Below are positions 18,306-26,205 of a stretch of 34,025 nucleotides of DNA, in pieces (within the stretch, counting starts at the first letter, position 1; each line of letters begins with the position of its first letter). The notes under the pieces were generated by a model, which was not told the origin of the DNA, searched no databases, and was given only the letters and a program-made list of their open reading frames with translations. The position numbers were made by a program, and so were the translations under genes. This DNA is from Streptacidiphilus carbonis (GTDB taxonomy: Bacteria; Actinomycetota; Actinomycetes; Streptomycetales; Streptomycetaceae), in NCBI RefSeq assembly GCF_000787775.1, contig NZ_BBPM01000011.1, positions 1-34,025 of the forward strand, given 5' to 3'.

Positions 18306-18402
18306 GGCTGGTCGCGCAGTTCCCCGCGCCCCTGGGGGCTGCAACTGAACCACTGTGGCCAGGTTGCACCTACCAGGGGCGCGGGGAACTGCGCGACCAG
18401 CC
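18306..18402. repeat. Large perfect inverted repeat, dispersed Streptomycetaceae element
   Basis: Two 30-bp arms (18306-18335 and 18373-18402) are exact reverse complements; the left arm begins GGCTGGTCGCGCAGTTCC and runs on into CCGCGCCCCTGG. Inside, TGCAAC/GTTGCA (18340-18345 / 18363-18368) extends the stem. It lies between two convergent genes, so it may act as a bidirectional terminator. A near-identical arm (28 of 29 bases) recurs at 31935-31963, which shows the sequence is dispersed rather than local. From memory, this motif is common in Streptomyces intergenic DNA; a count was not possible here. Confidence 0.85.
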
Positions 18403-18439
18403 AGCTCCGGTCCGCAGTCGAAAACCGACGTGCACTGCC

Positions 18440-19213
18440 CTACTGCTCCGGCGCGCGGCCAGCCCCCCGGCTGAGAACCGCGCCGATCTCCCCGTGCACC
18501 CTGCGGTCCATCGCCAACGCGAACTCCACGTCGACCACCGTCCGGGCCACCGGCCGCAGTCGGGCCAGGGTGTCGGCGAGGCGGGCCGTCTCCTCGGTGG
18601 TCAGCCGTGCGCCGAGCTTGCCCAGGAGCTGCTTGTCGACGAGGTCGACGAAGAGGTCGGCGAGGGCGTCCGCGCTCGCGCGGACCCCGTGCGCCGCCTC
18701 CAGGACCGCGCTCAGCGGTATCCCCTCGGCGACCAGTTCGGCGGACGCGTCCAGCAGTCTGCGGCTGATGTGCCGGACGGCGTCCCCCTCCACGGTCAGA
18801 TAGCCGAGCGCGGCGGCCTCGGCCAGCGCCGCCGCGTCGACCTGGCCCGAGTAGGTCCGGTCCAGCTCCCGCACGGTCATCGGCACCGGGGTCTCCTCCG
18901 ACCACGGCGCCGCTATCGCCGCCTCCAGGCCCAGCAGTTCGGCCATGTCGCGACCGCTCTCCCAGGCCGCGAGCAGCTCGGCGATCCCGCCGAGGGTGTG
19001 CCCGCGCTCCAGCAGGTCGCCGATGATCCGCAGCCGGGCCAGGTGCTCGTCGGAGTACCAGGCGATCCGGCCCTCCCGCCGCGGCGGCGGCAGCAACCGC
19101 TTCTCCCGGTAGAAGCGCAGCGTACGGACCGGGATGCCGGCCTCCCTGGCCAGGTCCTCGGTGCGGAACTCACGATGCGGATGCGCGTGCGGGTGTGCCG
19201 GGCTGTCGCTCAC
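18440..19213 (-). CDS. MerR-family transcriptional regulator
   Basis: A 257-residue MerR-type regulator. The N-terminal winged helix-turn-helix covers about residues 15-62: FRTEDLAREAGIPVRTLRFYREKRLLPPPRR, then YSDEHLARLRII. A helical linker, LLERGHTLGGIAELLAAWESGRD, follows. The C-terminal domain (about 110-250) is long and helical with no cysteine pair of the metal-sensing type, so it probably senses an organic ligand; it is a domain often seen in actinobacterial MerR proteins. The start is GTG at 19213. TAGGCT (19226-19221) lies so close to it that the transcript is probably leaderless. A GGCACC-N6-GGTGCC dyad overlaps the promoter spacer, as expected for autoregulation. Its other targets are unknown; the divergent MHYT gene is a candidate. 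Confidence 0.9.
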   Translation of the reverse strand: MSDSPAHPHAHPHREFRTEDLAREAGIPVRTLRFYREKRLLPPPRREGRIAWYSDEHLARLRIIGDLLERGHTLGGIAELLAAWESGRDMAELLGLEAAIAAPWSEETPVPMTVRELDRTYSGQVDAAALAEAAALGYLTVEGDAVRHISRRLLDASAELVAEGIPLSAVLEAAHGVRASADALADLFVDLVDKQLLGKLGARLTTEETARLADTLARLRPVARTVVDVEFALAMDRRVHGEIGAVLSRGAGRAPEQ

Positions 19214-19220
19214 CTGGACG

Positions 19221-19246
19221 AGCCTAGTGGCACCGGTTCGGGTGCC
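19221..19246 (-). promoter_or_regulatory. MerR gene promoter with spacer dyad
   Basis: TAGGCT at 19226-19221 is a -10-like hexamer seven bases from the GTG start of the MerR gene. Immediately upstream is the dyad GGCACC-GGTTCG-GGTGCC (19229-19246), located in the promoter spacer, where MerR proteins bind. No good -35 is seen. Confidence 0.5.
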
Positions 19247-19411
19247 GGTTACGGGTGTGAAGCAGTCCAGTGCAGCACAAGCGGAACGCCTCCGCTGAAC
19301 TTTCGCCGTAATTCAGGTAATCGGGCGAACACGGCGAGTAGCGTCCCCGGCGCCCGGTGCAGCGGTTCGCCGTACCGGCGTACGCCCACGACGCAGGGAC
19401 AGGGAGCCGCC

Positions 19412-20206
19412 ATGACCGCCATGGGAGACATGGGGAGTATGTCCGAGCTCGGCTACGGCTGGCTCACCCCGATCCTGTCCTACGCCATGGCCGTGCTCGG
19501 CTCGGCGCTGGGCCTGCGCTGCACGGTCCGCGCGGTGCAGGCCGACGGCCGGGCCAAACGCAACTGGCTGCTGACCGCGGCCGCGGCGATCGGCTCGGGG
19601 ATCTGGACCATGCACTTCGTCGCGATGCTCGGCTTCTCGGTCGCCGGCTCGGACATCCGCTACGACGTCCCGATCACCGTCCTCAGCCTGCTGGTGGCGG
19701 TGTTCTTCGTCGGCCTGGGCGTCTTCGCCGTCGGCTACGGCCGGCACCGCGGCCGCTCGCTGCTGGTCGGCGGGCTCACCACCGGACTCGGCGTGGCCGC
19801 CATGCACTACCTGGGCATGTACGCGCTGCGGCTGCACGGCAGCGTCGGCTACCGGCCCACGACGGTCGCGGTGTCCGTGCTGATCGCGGTGGTCGCCGCG
19901 ACGGCCGCGCTGTGGGCCGGGCTGAACGTCCACGGCCGGGTCGCGGCCGGTGCGGCGGCGCTGATCATGGGCGTCGCCGTCACCTCCATGCACTACACAG
20001 GGATGGCCGCGGTCACCGTCGTGGTCCGGCCCGGTCAGGGGACGCTGCCCGGCGCGACGGTGATGGAGTTCGTCTTCCCGCTGGTGGTGGGCCTGGGCTC
20101 GTTCCTCTTCCTGACCGCGGCCTTCGTCGCGCTGTCGCCCACGGCCCAGGAGCGGGCGGCCGCGGCCGGCGCCGAACAGCTGCGGGCGGCAGCGCCGACG
20201 CACTGA
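19412..20206 (+). CDS. MHYT-domain integral membrane sensor
   Basis: A 264-residue membrane protein with about seven hydrophobic segments and three MHYT motifs: MHFVAM (67-72), MHYLGM (131-136) and MHYTGM (193-198). The Met/His residues on the outer membrane side are thought to bind copper and so sense O2, CO or NO. It lacks any attached GGDEF, EAL or kinase domain, so it must signal through a partner or bind metal for another purpose. The ATG at 19412 follows AGGGAG with a 5-bp gap. The conservon histidine kinase begins about 60 bp after its stop with no terminator, so it is probably co-transcribed with the conservon. The region upstream, 19247-19411, holds a possible GGAAC-type ECF -35 (19283-19287), too weak to call. 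Confidence 0.9.
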   Translation: MTAMGDMGSMSELGYGWLTPILSYAMAVLGSALGLRCTVRAVQADGRAKRNWLLTAAAAIGSGIWTMHFVAMLGFSVAGSDIRYDVPITVLSLLVAVFFVGLGVFAVGYGRHRGRSLLVGGLTTGLGVAAMHYLGMYALRLHGSVGYRPTTVAVSVLIAVVAATAALWAGLNVHGRVAAGAAALIMGVAVTSMHYTGMAAVTVVVRPGQGTLPGATVMEFVFPLVVGLGSFLFLTAAFVALSPTAQERAAAAGAEQLRAAAPTH

Positions 20207-20264
20207 GCGCCCAAGCACTGAGGGAATGTCAGCAGACCAGTCGATGAAGCGGAATGAGGATCGA

Positions 20265-23066
20265 ATGCGCCGACCACGGGGGGCTGCCCCGGTCACCGAC
20301 GCGGGACCGGACCGTGCAGCGCGTCCCCGCCCCGCCCACGCCGGCCCCCCGGCCGCCGACGAGGAGCCGCTGCCGCCGCGGAACCCGCCCCGGACGGCCC
20401 CGACGCCGCTCCGCTCCCCGGCACCGGCCCGGACCGACGACCCGTTCCGCTCCCTGGCGCCCAGATCCGTACGGGCCCGGGTGATCTGCCTGCTGATGGT
20501 CCCGGTGGTCTCGCTGATCGCGCTGTGGGGCTTCGCCACTGTCACCACGGCGCAGAACGTCGACGCGCTGGTGCGGTTGAAGCATGTGGACGCGACCCTG
20601 CTCACCCCGGTCGCCGCGACCGTCGGCGCGCTCCAGGGCGAGCGCACCGCGGCCGCCGTCTACGCCGCCGCCCCCGATCCGGCGCGCGCCTCCGCCTTCG
20701 CGACCGCGTCCGCCGCCACCGACCGGACCATGTCCGTGCTGGACGGCGACCTGCAGGTCGGGGCCGCCGACAACGCCGGCCTCAGCGCCGCGCTGCCGTC
20801 CCGGCTGGACGCCCTGGGCACGGCCACCGACGGGCTCACCGCGCTGCGGCACCAGGTAACCGGCCGCTCCGCCGACTGGCAGTCCGTCGTCTCCGGTTAC
20901 GGCACGGTGATCGACGCCGCCTTCGGTGTCGACGGCGCGCTCACCGAGGTGCAGCAGCAGGCCGTGCAGAGCACCGCGGCCGCCTCGGACGCCCGCGTGC
21001 TGCTGGAACTCGCCAGGGCCGACGACCTGCTGGCCCGCGAGGACACCGCCGAGCAGGCCGCCCAGGCCGCCGGTCGGATGAGCCAGCAGCAGTACCAGGA
21101 GTTCACCGGCGCGCTCTACGCCCGGCGGGGACTGGTCGCCGGCGCGGTCGACGATCTGCGCCCGGCCGACCAGGACGCCTATACGGCGGTGCTGAACGGC
21201 AGTCAGGCCAAGGCCCTGGCGCAGCTGGAGGCCGTGGTCAAGGCGGAGGGGCCCGGCACCGGGCCGGTGCGTCAGATTCCCGCGGACAGCTGGACCGGTA
21301 CGGCCCACGCCGTCCAGGCCCAGCTCGCGGCCTTCGGCACGGCGGCGGGCGCGGCGGCCACCGCCGGCGCCAACCCGTACTCCGCAGGCTTCCTGAGCAA
21401 GAACGGCGCCGCCATGCTGTTCGGTCTGCTCGCGGTGATCGTCTCGCTGGTGGTGTCGGTGCGGATCGGACGCGACCTGGTGCAGGAGCTGGTCGGGCTG
21501 CGCAACTCCGCGCTGGACCTGGCCCTGCGCCGACTGCCGGACGCGCTGGCCAGGCTGCGGGCCGGCGGCGACGTGGACGTGGAGACCGAGGCGCCGCAGG
21601 TCCGGGCCGGCAGCGACGAGCTGGCCCAGGTCAGCGAGGCGCTCGGGACGGTCCACCGGGCCGCGCTGCGGGCCGCCGTCGAGCGGGCCGGGGTGGCCAG
21701 GGTGCTGGTCAACCTGGCCCGGCGCAGCCAGGTCCTGGTGCACCGTCAACTCTCGTTGCTGGACGGGATGGAGCGGGCCACCGACGACCCGGCCGAGTTG
21801 GAGGGGCTGTTCCGGCTGGACCACCTCACCACCCAGATGCGGCGGCACGCCGAGGGCGTGATCATCCTCTCCGGCGCCGTCCCCGGACGGGCCTGGCGCA
21901 GGGCCGTCCCGCTCCTGGACGTGGTGCGCTCCGCGGTCGCCGAGGTCGAGGACTTCGCCCGGGTGGAGGTGCGGGACCTGCCCGGCGCCTCGGTGGCCGG
22001 CAAGGCCGTGGCCGACCTCACCCACCTGGTGGCCGAGCTGGTGGAGAACGCCACCAGCTTCTCGCCCCCGCACACCAAGGTGGTGGTCAGCGGCGAGCAG
22101 GTCGGCACCGGCTATGTGCTGGAGGTCGAGGACCGCGGCCTGGGCATGGGCCGGGACGCGGTCTCCGAGGCCAACCGCAGGATCGCCGACGCCCGGCAGG
22201 CGGACCTGTTCGACACCGACCAGTTCGGCCTGTTCGTGATCAGCCGGCTGGCGAAGCGCCACGACATCCAGGTCTCGCTGCGGACCTCCGCGTACGGGGG
22301 GACCACGGCGGTGGTGCTGCTCCCGAACGCGCTGCTGGAGGAGCCCGGTCAGAACCGCCGCGGGCGGGCCGAGCCGTCGGCTCGCGAGCGGGCCGAGGCG
22401 ACCGGGGCGGGTGGCGCCCACGGGCGGAGCGGCCGCTTCGCTCCGGCCGGAGCGGATCCGGCCGACGGGGAGACGGCCGAAGCGGTGTCAGCCGGCGTGG
22501 GTGCGGCGGGTGCCCGCCCGGGCGGCAGGGGCGGCGGCGGTACAGGCGCGGGCGGTACAGGTCGGGTCGGCCTGGCGCCCGACGGCGCTGGGCCGGGCGG
22601 TCGCGGTCCGGGCCGGGCGGTCCCAGGCGTCCCGACGCCGATGCCGGTGCGGAAACTGGCCCCGGAGCCGGAACCCGCCGCCGAGCCGGAGCCGTCGCGG
22701 CCGACTGACGGCGGCCGTCGCGACCGTACGCCACCGGCAGCCGTGTCCGACCGCACCGGGACCGCCCCCGCCGCGGCGGGACCCGCTGCCGGGGAGGACG
22801 AACTGCCGCACCGGGTCCGGCAGGCCAGCCTGGCCACCCAGCTGCGCGAGGCCCCGAAGGACCGTCAGGACCGGGGCGGCGCCCCGGCCGGCGGTACGGC
22901 CCGCAGCCCGGAGGGCGCCCGCGCCACCATGACCGCCCTGGCCGAGGGCTGGGCCAGGGGCCGCAACTCCCCGGGCCAGCAGCAAGGCACGCCGCCCCGG
23001 CGCCATCTGAGAATCCAGCAGGAGAGCGAGACAGCCGATGCCCGTGACGATGAACTACTCCGGTGA
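20265..23066 (+). CDS. Conservon sensor histidine kinase with NIT-type sensor domain (CvnA)
   Basis: A 933-residue membrane histidine kinase, the first conservon gene. A Pro/Ala-rich cytosolic N-terminus (about 1-70) leads to TM1 (about 73-93), a helical extracytoplasmic domain of the nitrate/nitrite-sensing type (about 95-375), TM2 (about 384-405), and a kinase core. The core has the atypical dimerisation segment LVHRQLSLLDGMERATDD, the N-box ELVENATSFS (about 591-600), the G1 box VEDRGLGMG, and FGLFVISRLAKRHDI. The last 240 residues are Gly/Pro/Ala-rich and disordered, perhaps for docking. No response regulator is nearby; output is thought to pass through the roadblock and GTPase partners. 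The ATG at 20265 has GAGGA at a fair distance; ATGs at 20226 and 20244 are in frame but poorly supported. Confidence 0.92.
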   Translation: MRRPRGAAPVTDAGPDRAARPRPAHAGPPAADEEPLPPRNPPRTAPTPLRSPAPARTDDPFRSLAPRSVRARVICLLMVPVVSLIALWGFATVTTAQNVDALVRLKHVDATLLTPVAATVGALQGERTAAAVYAAAPDPARASAFATASAATDRTMSVLDGDLQVGAADNAGLSAALPSRLDALGTATDGLTALRHQVTGRSADWQSVVSGYGTVIDAAFGVDGALTEVQQQAVQSTAAASDARVLLELARADDLLAREDTAEQAAQAAGRMSQQQYQEFTGALYARRGLVAGAVDDLRPADQDAYTAVLNGSQAKALAQLEAVVKAEGPGTGPVRQIPADSWTGTAHAVQAQLAAFGTAAGAAATAGANPYSAGFLSKNGAAMLFGLLAVIVSLVVSVRIGRDLVQELVGLRNSALDLALRRLPDALARLRAGGDVDVETEAPQVRAGSDELAQVSEALGTVHRAALRAAVERAGVARVLVNLARRSQVLVHRQLSLLDGMERATDDPAELEGLFRLDHLTTQMRRHAEGVIILSGAVPGRAWRRAVPLLDVVRSAVAEVEDFARVEVRDLPGASVAGKAVADLTHLVAELVENATSFSPPHTKVVVSGEQVGTGYVLEVEDRGLGMGRDAVSEANRRIADARQADLFDTDQFGLFVISRLAKRHDIQVSLRTSAYGGTTAVVLLPNALLEEPGQNRRGRAEPSARERAEATGAGGAHGRSGRFAPAGADPADGETAEAVSAGVGAAGARPGGRGGGGTGAGGTGRVGLAPDGAGPGGRGPGRAVPGVPTPMPVRKLAPEPEPAAEPEPSRPTDGGRRDRTPPAAVSDRTGTAPAAAGPAAGEDELPHRVRQASLATQLREAPKDRQDRGGAPAGGTARSPEGARATMTALAEGWARGRNSPGQQQGTPPRRHLRIQQESETADARDDELLR

Positions 23067-23469
23067 GCTCAACTGGCTCCTGGACGAGCTGGTGTCCCGG
23101 GTCGGCCAGATCCGGCACGCGGTGGTGCTCTCCGGGGACGGCCTGGCCCTCGGCGTCTCGGCCGGGATGACCAGGGAGGACGGCGAGCACCTGGCGGCCG
23201 TCGCCTCGGGCTTCCACAGCCTGGCGAAGGGGGCCGGACGGCACTTCGAGGCCGGCGGCGTGCACCAGACGATGATCGAGTTCGACAGCGGCTTCCTCTT
23301 CGTCGTCGCCGCCGGATCCGGCACCTGTCTGGCGGTCTTCAGCGGGGCCGACGCCGACATCGGCCTGGTCGCCTATGAGATGGCCCGGATGGTGCGCCGG
23401 GTCGGCGAGCATCTGCACACCCCGCCGCGCTCGGGTCCCGACGCGGCCGACGACCCCGCAGCGGGCTGA
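23038..23469 (+). CDS. Roadblock/LC7-domain protein of the conservon (CvnB)
   Basis: A 143-residue roadblock/LC7 protein. The fold is evident in LNWLLDELVSRVGQIRHAVVLSGDGLAL (first helix and strands) and MIEFDSGFLFVVAAGSGTCLAVFS (central strands). It acts in the cytosol as an MglB-like partner of the small GTPase encoded three genes on, probably as a regulator of its nucleotide state. Its start at 23038 lies 29 bp inside the kinase gene, so translation is coupled. An in-frame ATG at 23050 is possible but has no better ribosome binding site. The last 20 residues are a polar tail. Confidence 0.93.
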   Translation: MPVTMNYSGELNWLLDELVSRVGQIRHAVVLSGDGLALGVSAGMTREDGEHLAAVASGFHSLAKGAGRHFEAGGVHQTMIEFDSGFLFVVAAGSGTCLAVFSGADADIGLVAYEMARMVRRVGEHLHTPPRSGPDAADDPAAG

Positions 23470-23488
23470 CCGGGAACGGTAACGCGAC

Positions 23489-23977
23489 ATGGACGACTAT
23501 CCGTTCCCGCCGCAGGGGTGGGAACAGGCACCGGACTGGGACCCGCCGTACGGGTGGGAGCAGCGGGAGCCGGTCGAGCACGGCGACGACAGCCGCTGGT
23601 ACGACGACGCCGCCGGGCCCGTGGTCCGCCCCTACGCCCTCACCCGGGGGCGGACCAGGACCGCCGGGGAGCCGTTCGACCTGATCGCACTGATCACCGC
23701 CGACCCCACCCATCCGGTGCACGAGGGTGCGGGGCCCTGGGGCCCGGTGCCGGGTCTCGGCCCCGAGTCGGCCGCCGCCCTGGAGCTGTGCCGGCGCCGG
23801 ACCCAGTCCGTCGCCGAGATCGCCGCCGAGTTCGACCTGCCCGTTGGTGTCGTCCGGGTCTTCCTCGGCGACCTGCTGGACGCGGGACTGATCCGCGTCA
23901 GCCGTCCGGTTTCTCCCGCCATGCTCCCCGACGAGCGCATCCTGCGAGAAGTGATCAATGGCCTCCGTGCACTCTGA
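23489..23977 (+). CDS. DUF742 protein of the conservon (CvnC)
   Basis: A 162-residue DUF742 protein. Its N-terminus (about 1-45) is acidic, aromatic and repetitive, with three GWEQ/WYDD-like stretches. The family hallmark VVRPYALTRGRTRT follows at about residues 45-58. The remainder is a winged-helix-like domain (SVAEIAAEFDLPVGVVRVFLGDLLDAGLIRV), so it may bind DNA or a partner protein. It starts 19 bp after the roadblock gene and overlaps the GTPase gene by 20 bp. Its molecular task in conservons is not settled. Confidence 0.93.
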   Translation: MDDYPFPPQGWEQAPDWDPPYGWEQREPVEHGDDSRWYDDAAGPVVRPYALTRGRTRTAGEPFDLIALITADPTHPVHEGAGPWGPVPGLGPESAAALELCRRRTQSVAEIAAEFDLPVGVVRVFLGDLLDAGLIRVSRPVSPAMLPDERILREVINGLRAL

Positions 23978-24671
23978 CCCCCCTGCCGACGACCGGGCCC
24001 CGGACGGCGCCGACGCGCAGGACCGCGGCAACGCGCAGGACAGCCACAACGCGCAGCACCGCGATCCCGCCGTCCCGGTACGACGCGCCCCCGGCACCGT
24101 CGACGGCGGTGATCCGCCGCTCGCCCTGAAGATCCTGGTGGCGGGTGGATTCGGGGTCGGCAAGACCACACTGGTCGGCTCGGTCAGCGAGATCCGCCCG
24201 CTGCGCACCGAGGAGCGGCTGACCGAGGCAGGCCGCGGCGTGGACGACACCGGGGGAGTGGAGCAGAAGACCACGACCACCGTGGCCATGGACTTCGGCC
24301 GGATCACCATCCGCGACGGCCTGTCGCTGTACCTCTTCGGCACCCCGGGACAGGACCGCTTCTGGTTCCTCTGGGACGAGTTGGCCCTCGGGGCGCTCGG
24401 CGCGGTGGTGCTCGCCGACACCCGCCGGCTGGAGGACTGCTTCCCCTCGGTGGACTACTTCGAGCGCCGGGACATCCCGTTCGTGGTCGCCGTCAACTGC
24501 TTCCAGGGCTCCCGTCAGCACCCGGGGGAGCGGGTGGCCCGGGCGCTGGACCTGGACCCGGGGACCCCGGTGGTGCTGTGCGACGCCAGGGAGCGGGAGT
24601 CCGGGAAGCGGGTGCTGGTGGAACTGGTGGAACACGCCAGCCGGCTGCACACGGCCAGAATGCTGGCTTGA
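23958..24671 (+). CDS. Conservon small GTPase / ATP-GTP-binding protein (CvnD)
   Basis: A 237-residue Ras-like GTPase of the MglA-related conservon type. After a variable N-terminus, the P-loop GGFGVGKTT is at residues 63-71; the switch II region is FGTPGQDRFWFLWDEL, and VVAVNCF replaces the usual NKxD motif, as is usual in this family. It probably cycles at the membrane under control of the kinase and roadblock proteins. Residues 20-37 contain three copies of a hexapeptide AQxxxN/P encoded by an 18-bp tandem repeat (from 24015), so this tail may vary between strains. It is the last conservon gene: no cytochrome P450 follows, and an IS110 element begins about 20 bp after its stop codon. Confidence 0.93.
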   Translation: MASVHSDPPADDRAPDGADAQDRGNAQDSHNAQHRDPAVPVRRAPGTVDGGDPPLALKILVAGGFGVGKTTLVGSVSEIRPLRTEERLTEAGRGVDDTGGVEQKTTTTVAMDFGRITIRDGLSLYLFGTPGQDRFWFLWDELALGALGAVVLADTRRLEDCFPSVDYFERRDIPFVVAVNCFQGSRQHPGERVARALDLDPGTPVVLCDARERESGKRVLVELVEHASRLHTARMLA

Positions 24672-24727
24672 TCGTCCGTCAGATCTGACACGAAAATGAG
24701 TGCTTGAACCCGGGCCCAGTCAGGGGT

Positions 24728-25990
24728 TCAGGTGGCTTCGATGGGGTCGAAGCGGACGGTCAGTCCGAGGCTGTTGGCTTCCTTGGTCATGCGGCGTATG
24801 GCTCGTTGGGGGTCGCGGCGGGTGTAGTAGTCGGCGCCGAGTTCGCGGTAGGGGGCGTGGTCGTGCAGGACGTGCCAGATGGCGATGACCAGCTTGTGCA
24901 TGACGGCGACCAGGGCCCGCTTGCCGCCGCGGCGGGCGGCGATCCGACGGAAGAACACCGCCAGGTAGGAGTCTTTGTTGCGGATGGCGGCCATCGCGGC
25001 GATTCCGAGCAGCCGCTTGAGGTTGGTGTTGCCGTGTCGGGTGGTGCCCGACCGGTTCACACCGGCCGATTCGTTCTGTCCGGGGCAGACGCCGACCCAT
25101 GAGGCAAGGTTGTGGGCGGTGGCGAACTGGGCCATGTCCCCGCCGGTCTCGGCGATGATGATCTCGGCTGCGAGCCGGCCGATCCCGGGGATGGTGTCCA
25201 GGAGGTCCAGGTCCCGCTCCAGACCGGCCAGTAGTTCGGCGACCCGCGCGTCGAACGTGGCGACAACGTTGTTGAGGTGGTCGACCGCGTCGAGGTAGTG
25301 ACGGACCATGAACGCGTGGTGTGCGGTGAAGTTCCCGTCCAGCGCCCCGACGAGGTCCGCGATCCGGGCACGGGCGCGACCGACGGCCAGATCGGCCAGG
25401 CGCTCGGGATCCCGCTCCCCGTTGACCAGCGCCACCAGGATGGCGCGCCCGGAGGCCCCGACGATATTGGACAGCACCGCACTGAGCTTGAAACCGGTGT
25501 CCTCCAGCTCCTTCTCCAGCCGCTGGACCTCCTGGCCCGCGGCCCGCGTGATCTCGGTGCGCCGGCGGGTGAGGTCGCGCAGTTCCCGGATGGCCTGGGG
25601 CGGCACGAAGGAGCCCATCACCATCCCGGACGCACCGGCCCGGGCCAGGAACGCGGCATCGTTCGGATCGGTCTTGCGCCCCCGGATCCCCTTGAGATGG
25701 GCGGGGTTGACCAGCATCAGGTTCAGCTGCGGCTGCAGCAGGTAGTACACGGCCCGCCAGTAATCCGACGTCGCCTCCATGACCACGACCTCGACCTGGC
25801 GCTCCAGCAGCCAGGCCAGCAGCCTGCGCAGCTCGGCCTGGGTGGTCCCGAACTGCTCCGTCTCCAGGCTCCAACTGCCCGACCGCTTCGGGTTGGGCGT
25901 GCGGGCGCACGCGACCAGGAACCGCTTGCCCAGGTCTACTCCCGCTGACCGCAGGTAGATGACCTCGTCCTTCACATCCTGCCGGACCAT
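24728..25990 (-). CDS. IS110-family DEDD transposase/recombinase
   Basis: A 420-residue recombinase, apparently intact. The N-terminal RuvC-like domain carries the DEDD set: Asp19 (GVDLGK), Glu72 (MEATSDYW), and Asp108 and Asp111 (KTDPNDA). A coiled middle section leads to the C-terminal domain with IPGIG (267-271) and the presumed catalytic Ser308 (GQNESAG), then GTTRHGNTNLKRLL. In this family the enzyme uses a bridge RNA to pair donor and target DNA and recombine them through a serine intermediate. The ATG at 25990 gives MVRQDVKDEV. The non-coding DNA 5' of the gene is long and the 3' part short, which places it in the IS110 rather than the IS1111 group. Confidence 0.95.
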   Translation of the reverse strand: MVRQDVKDEVIYLRSAGVDLGKRFLVACARTPNPKRSGSWSLETEQFGTTQAELRRLLAWLLERQVEVVVMEATSDYWRAVYYLLQPQLNLMLVNPAHLKGIRGRKTDPNDAAFLARAGASGMVMGSFVPPQAIRELRDLTRRRTEITRAAGQEVQRLEKELEDTGFKLSAVLSNIVGASGRAILVALVNGERDPERLADLAVGRARARIADLVGALDGNFTAHHAFMVRHYLDAVDHLNNVVATFDARVAELLAGLERDLDLLDTIPGIGRLAAEIIIAETGGDMAQFATAHNLASWVGVCPGQNESAGVNRSGTTRHGNTNLKRLLGIAAMAAIRNKDSYLAVFFRRIAARRGGKRALVAVMHKLVIAIWHVLHDHAPYRELGADYYTRRDPQRAIRRMTKEANSLGLTVRFDPIEAT

Positions 25991-26205
25991 GCCCCACTCC
26001 CCGCCACGCGTCGTTCCCGGTGTGTGCAGGGCGCCCCGGAGAGGTCAAGGGAAGGTGCGGAATCTGACACGCGTGCTCCGGGCAGCGGACCGCTGCCGTG
26101 GCGACAAACCGTGGTCCCCTTGGTCAACCTCCATGGCCATCCTGAGTAACGAGCTCACAGGCATCGCAGATTGATCGGCTGGCCGGGACGCCCCGCCCCA
26201 TTTTC
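25991..26205 (-). ncRNA. Putative bridge RNA region of the IS110 element
   Basis: This 215-nt stretch has no plausible protein gene and lies where IS110-group elements encode their bridge RNA, between the left end and the transposase. On the minus strand it can fold into several stems, clearest the 8-bp GGCAGCGG/CCGCTGCC hairpin at 26097-26081. Ten bases downstream it contains CGTGTCAGAT (26071-26062), identical to the minus-strand sequence that spans the other junction (24692-24683). In the bridge-RNA model this is what a left guide should look like. The exact 5' and 3' ends of the RNA, the core dinucleotide and the remaining guides are not resolved. Confidence 0.55.

Larger units (their letters stand above)
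24690..26205 (-). mobile_element. IS110-family insertion sequence, about 1.5 kb
   Basis: The element comprises one transposase gene, about 38 bp of right end (plus-strand left) and about 215 bp of non-coding left end, the layout of the IS110 group. Boundaries are proposed from three facts. TCTGAC occurs at 24684-24689 and again at 26206-26211. GAAAATG (24692-24698) faces CATTTTC (26199-26205) as a short terminal inverted repeat. Removing the interval restores the 12-bp palindrome GTCAGATCTGAC (24678-24689) followed by host sequence. So it appears to have entered a palindrome just behind the conservon. Because only one copy of the shared TCTGAC is counted, limits are accurate to a few bases. 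IS110 elements normally make no long target duplication; a small shared core is expected. Confidence 0.75.

Noticed and set aside
24683-26071. ATCTGACACG direct repeat as the two ends of a 1.38-kb insertion sequence
   Set aside because: Ends at 26062-26071 would leave only about 71 bp of non-coding left end, too short for an IS110 bridge RNA, and would ignore the GAAAATG/CATTTTC terminal pair and TCTGAC at 26206. The copy at 26062 is better read as a guide inside the RNA.
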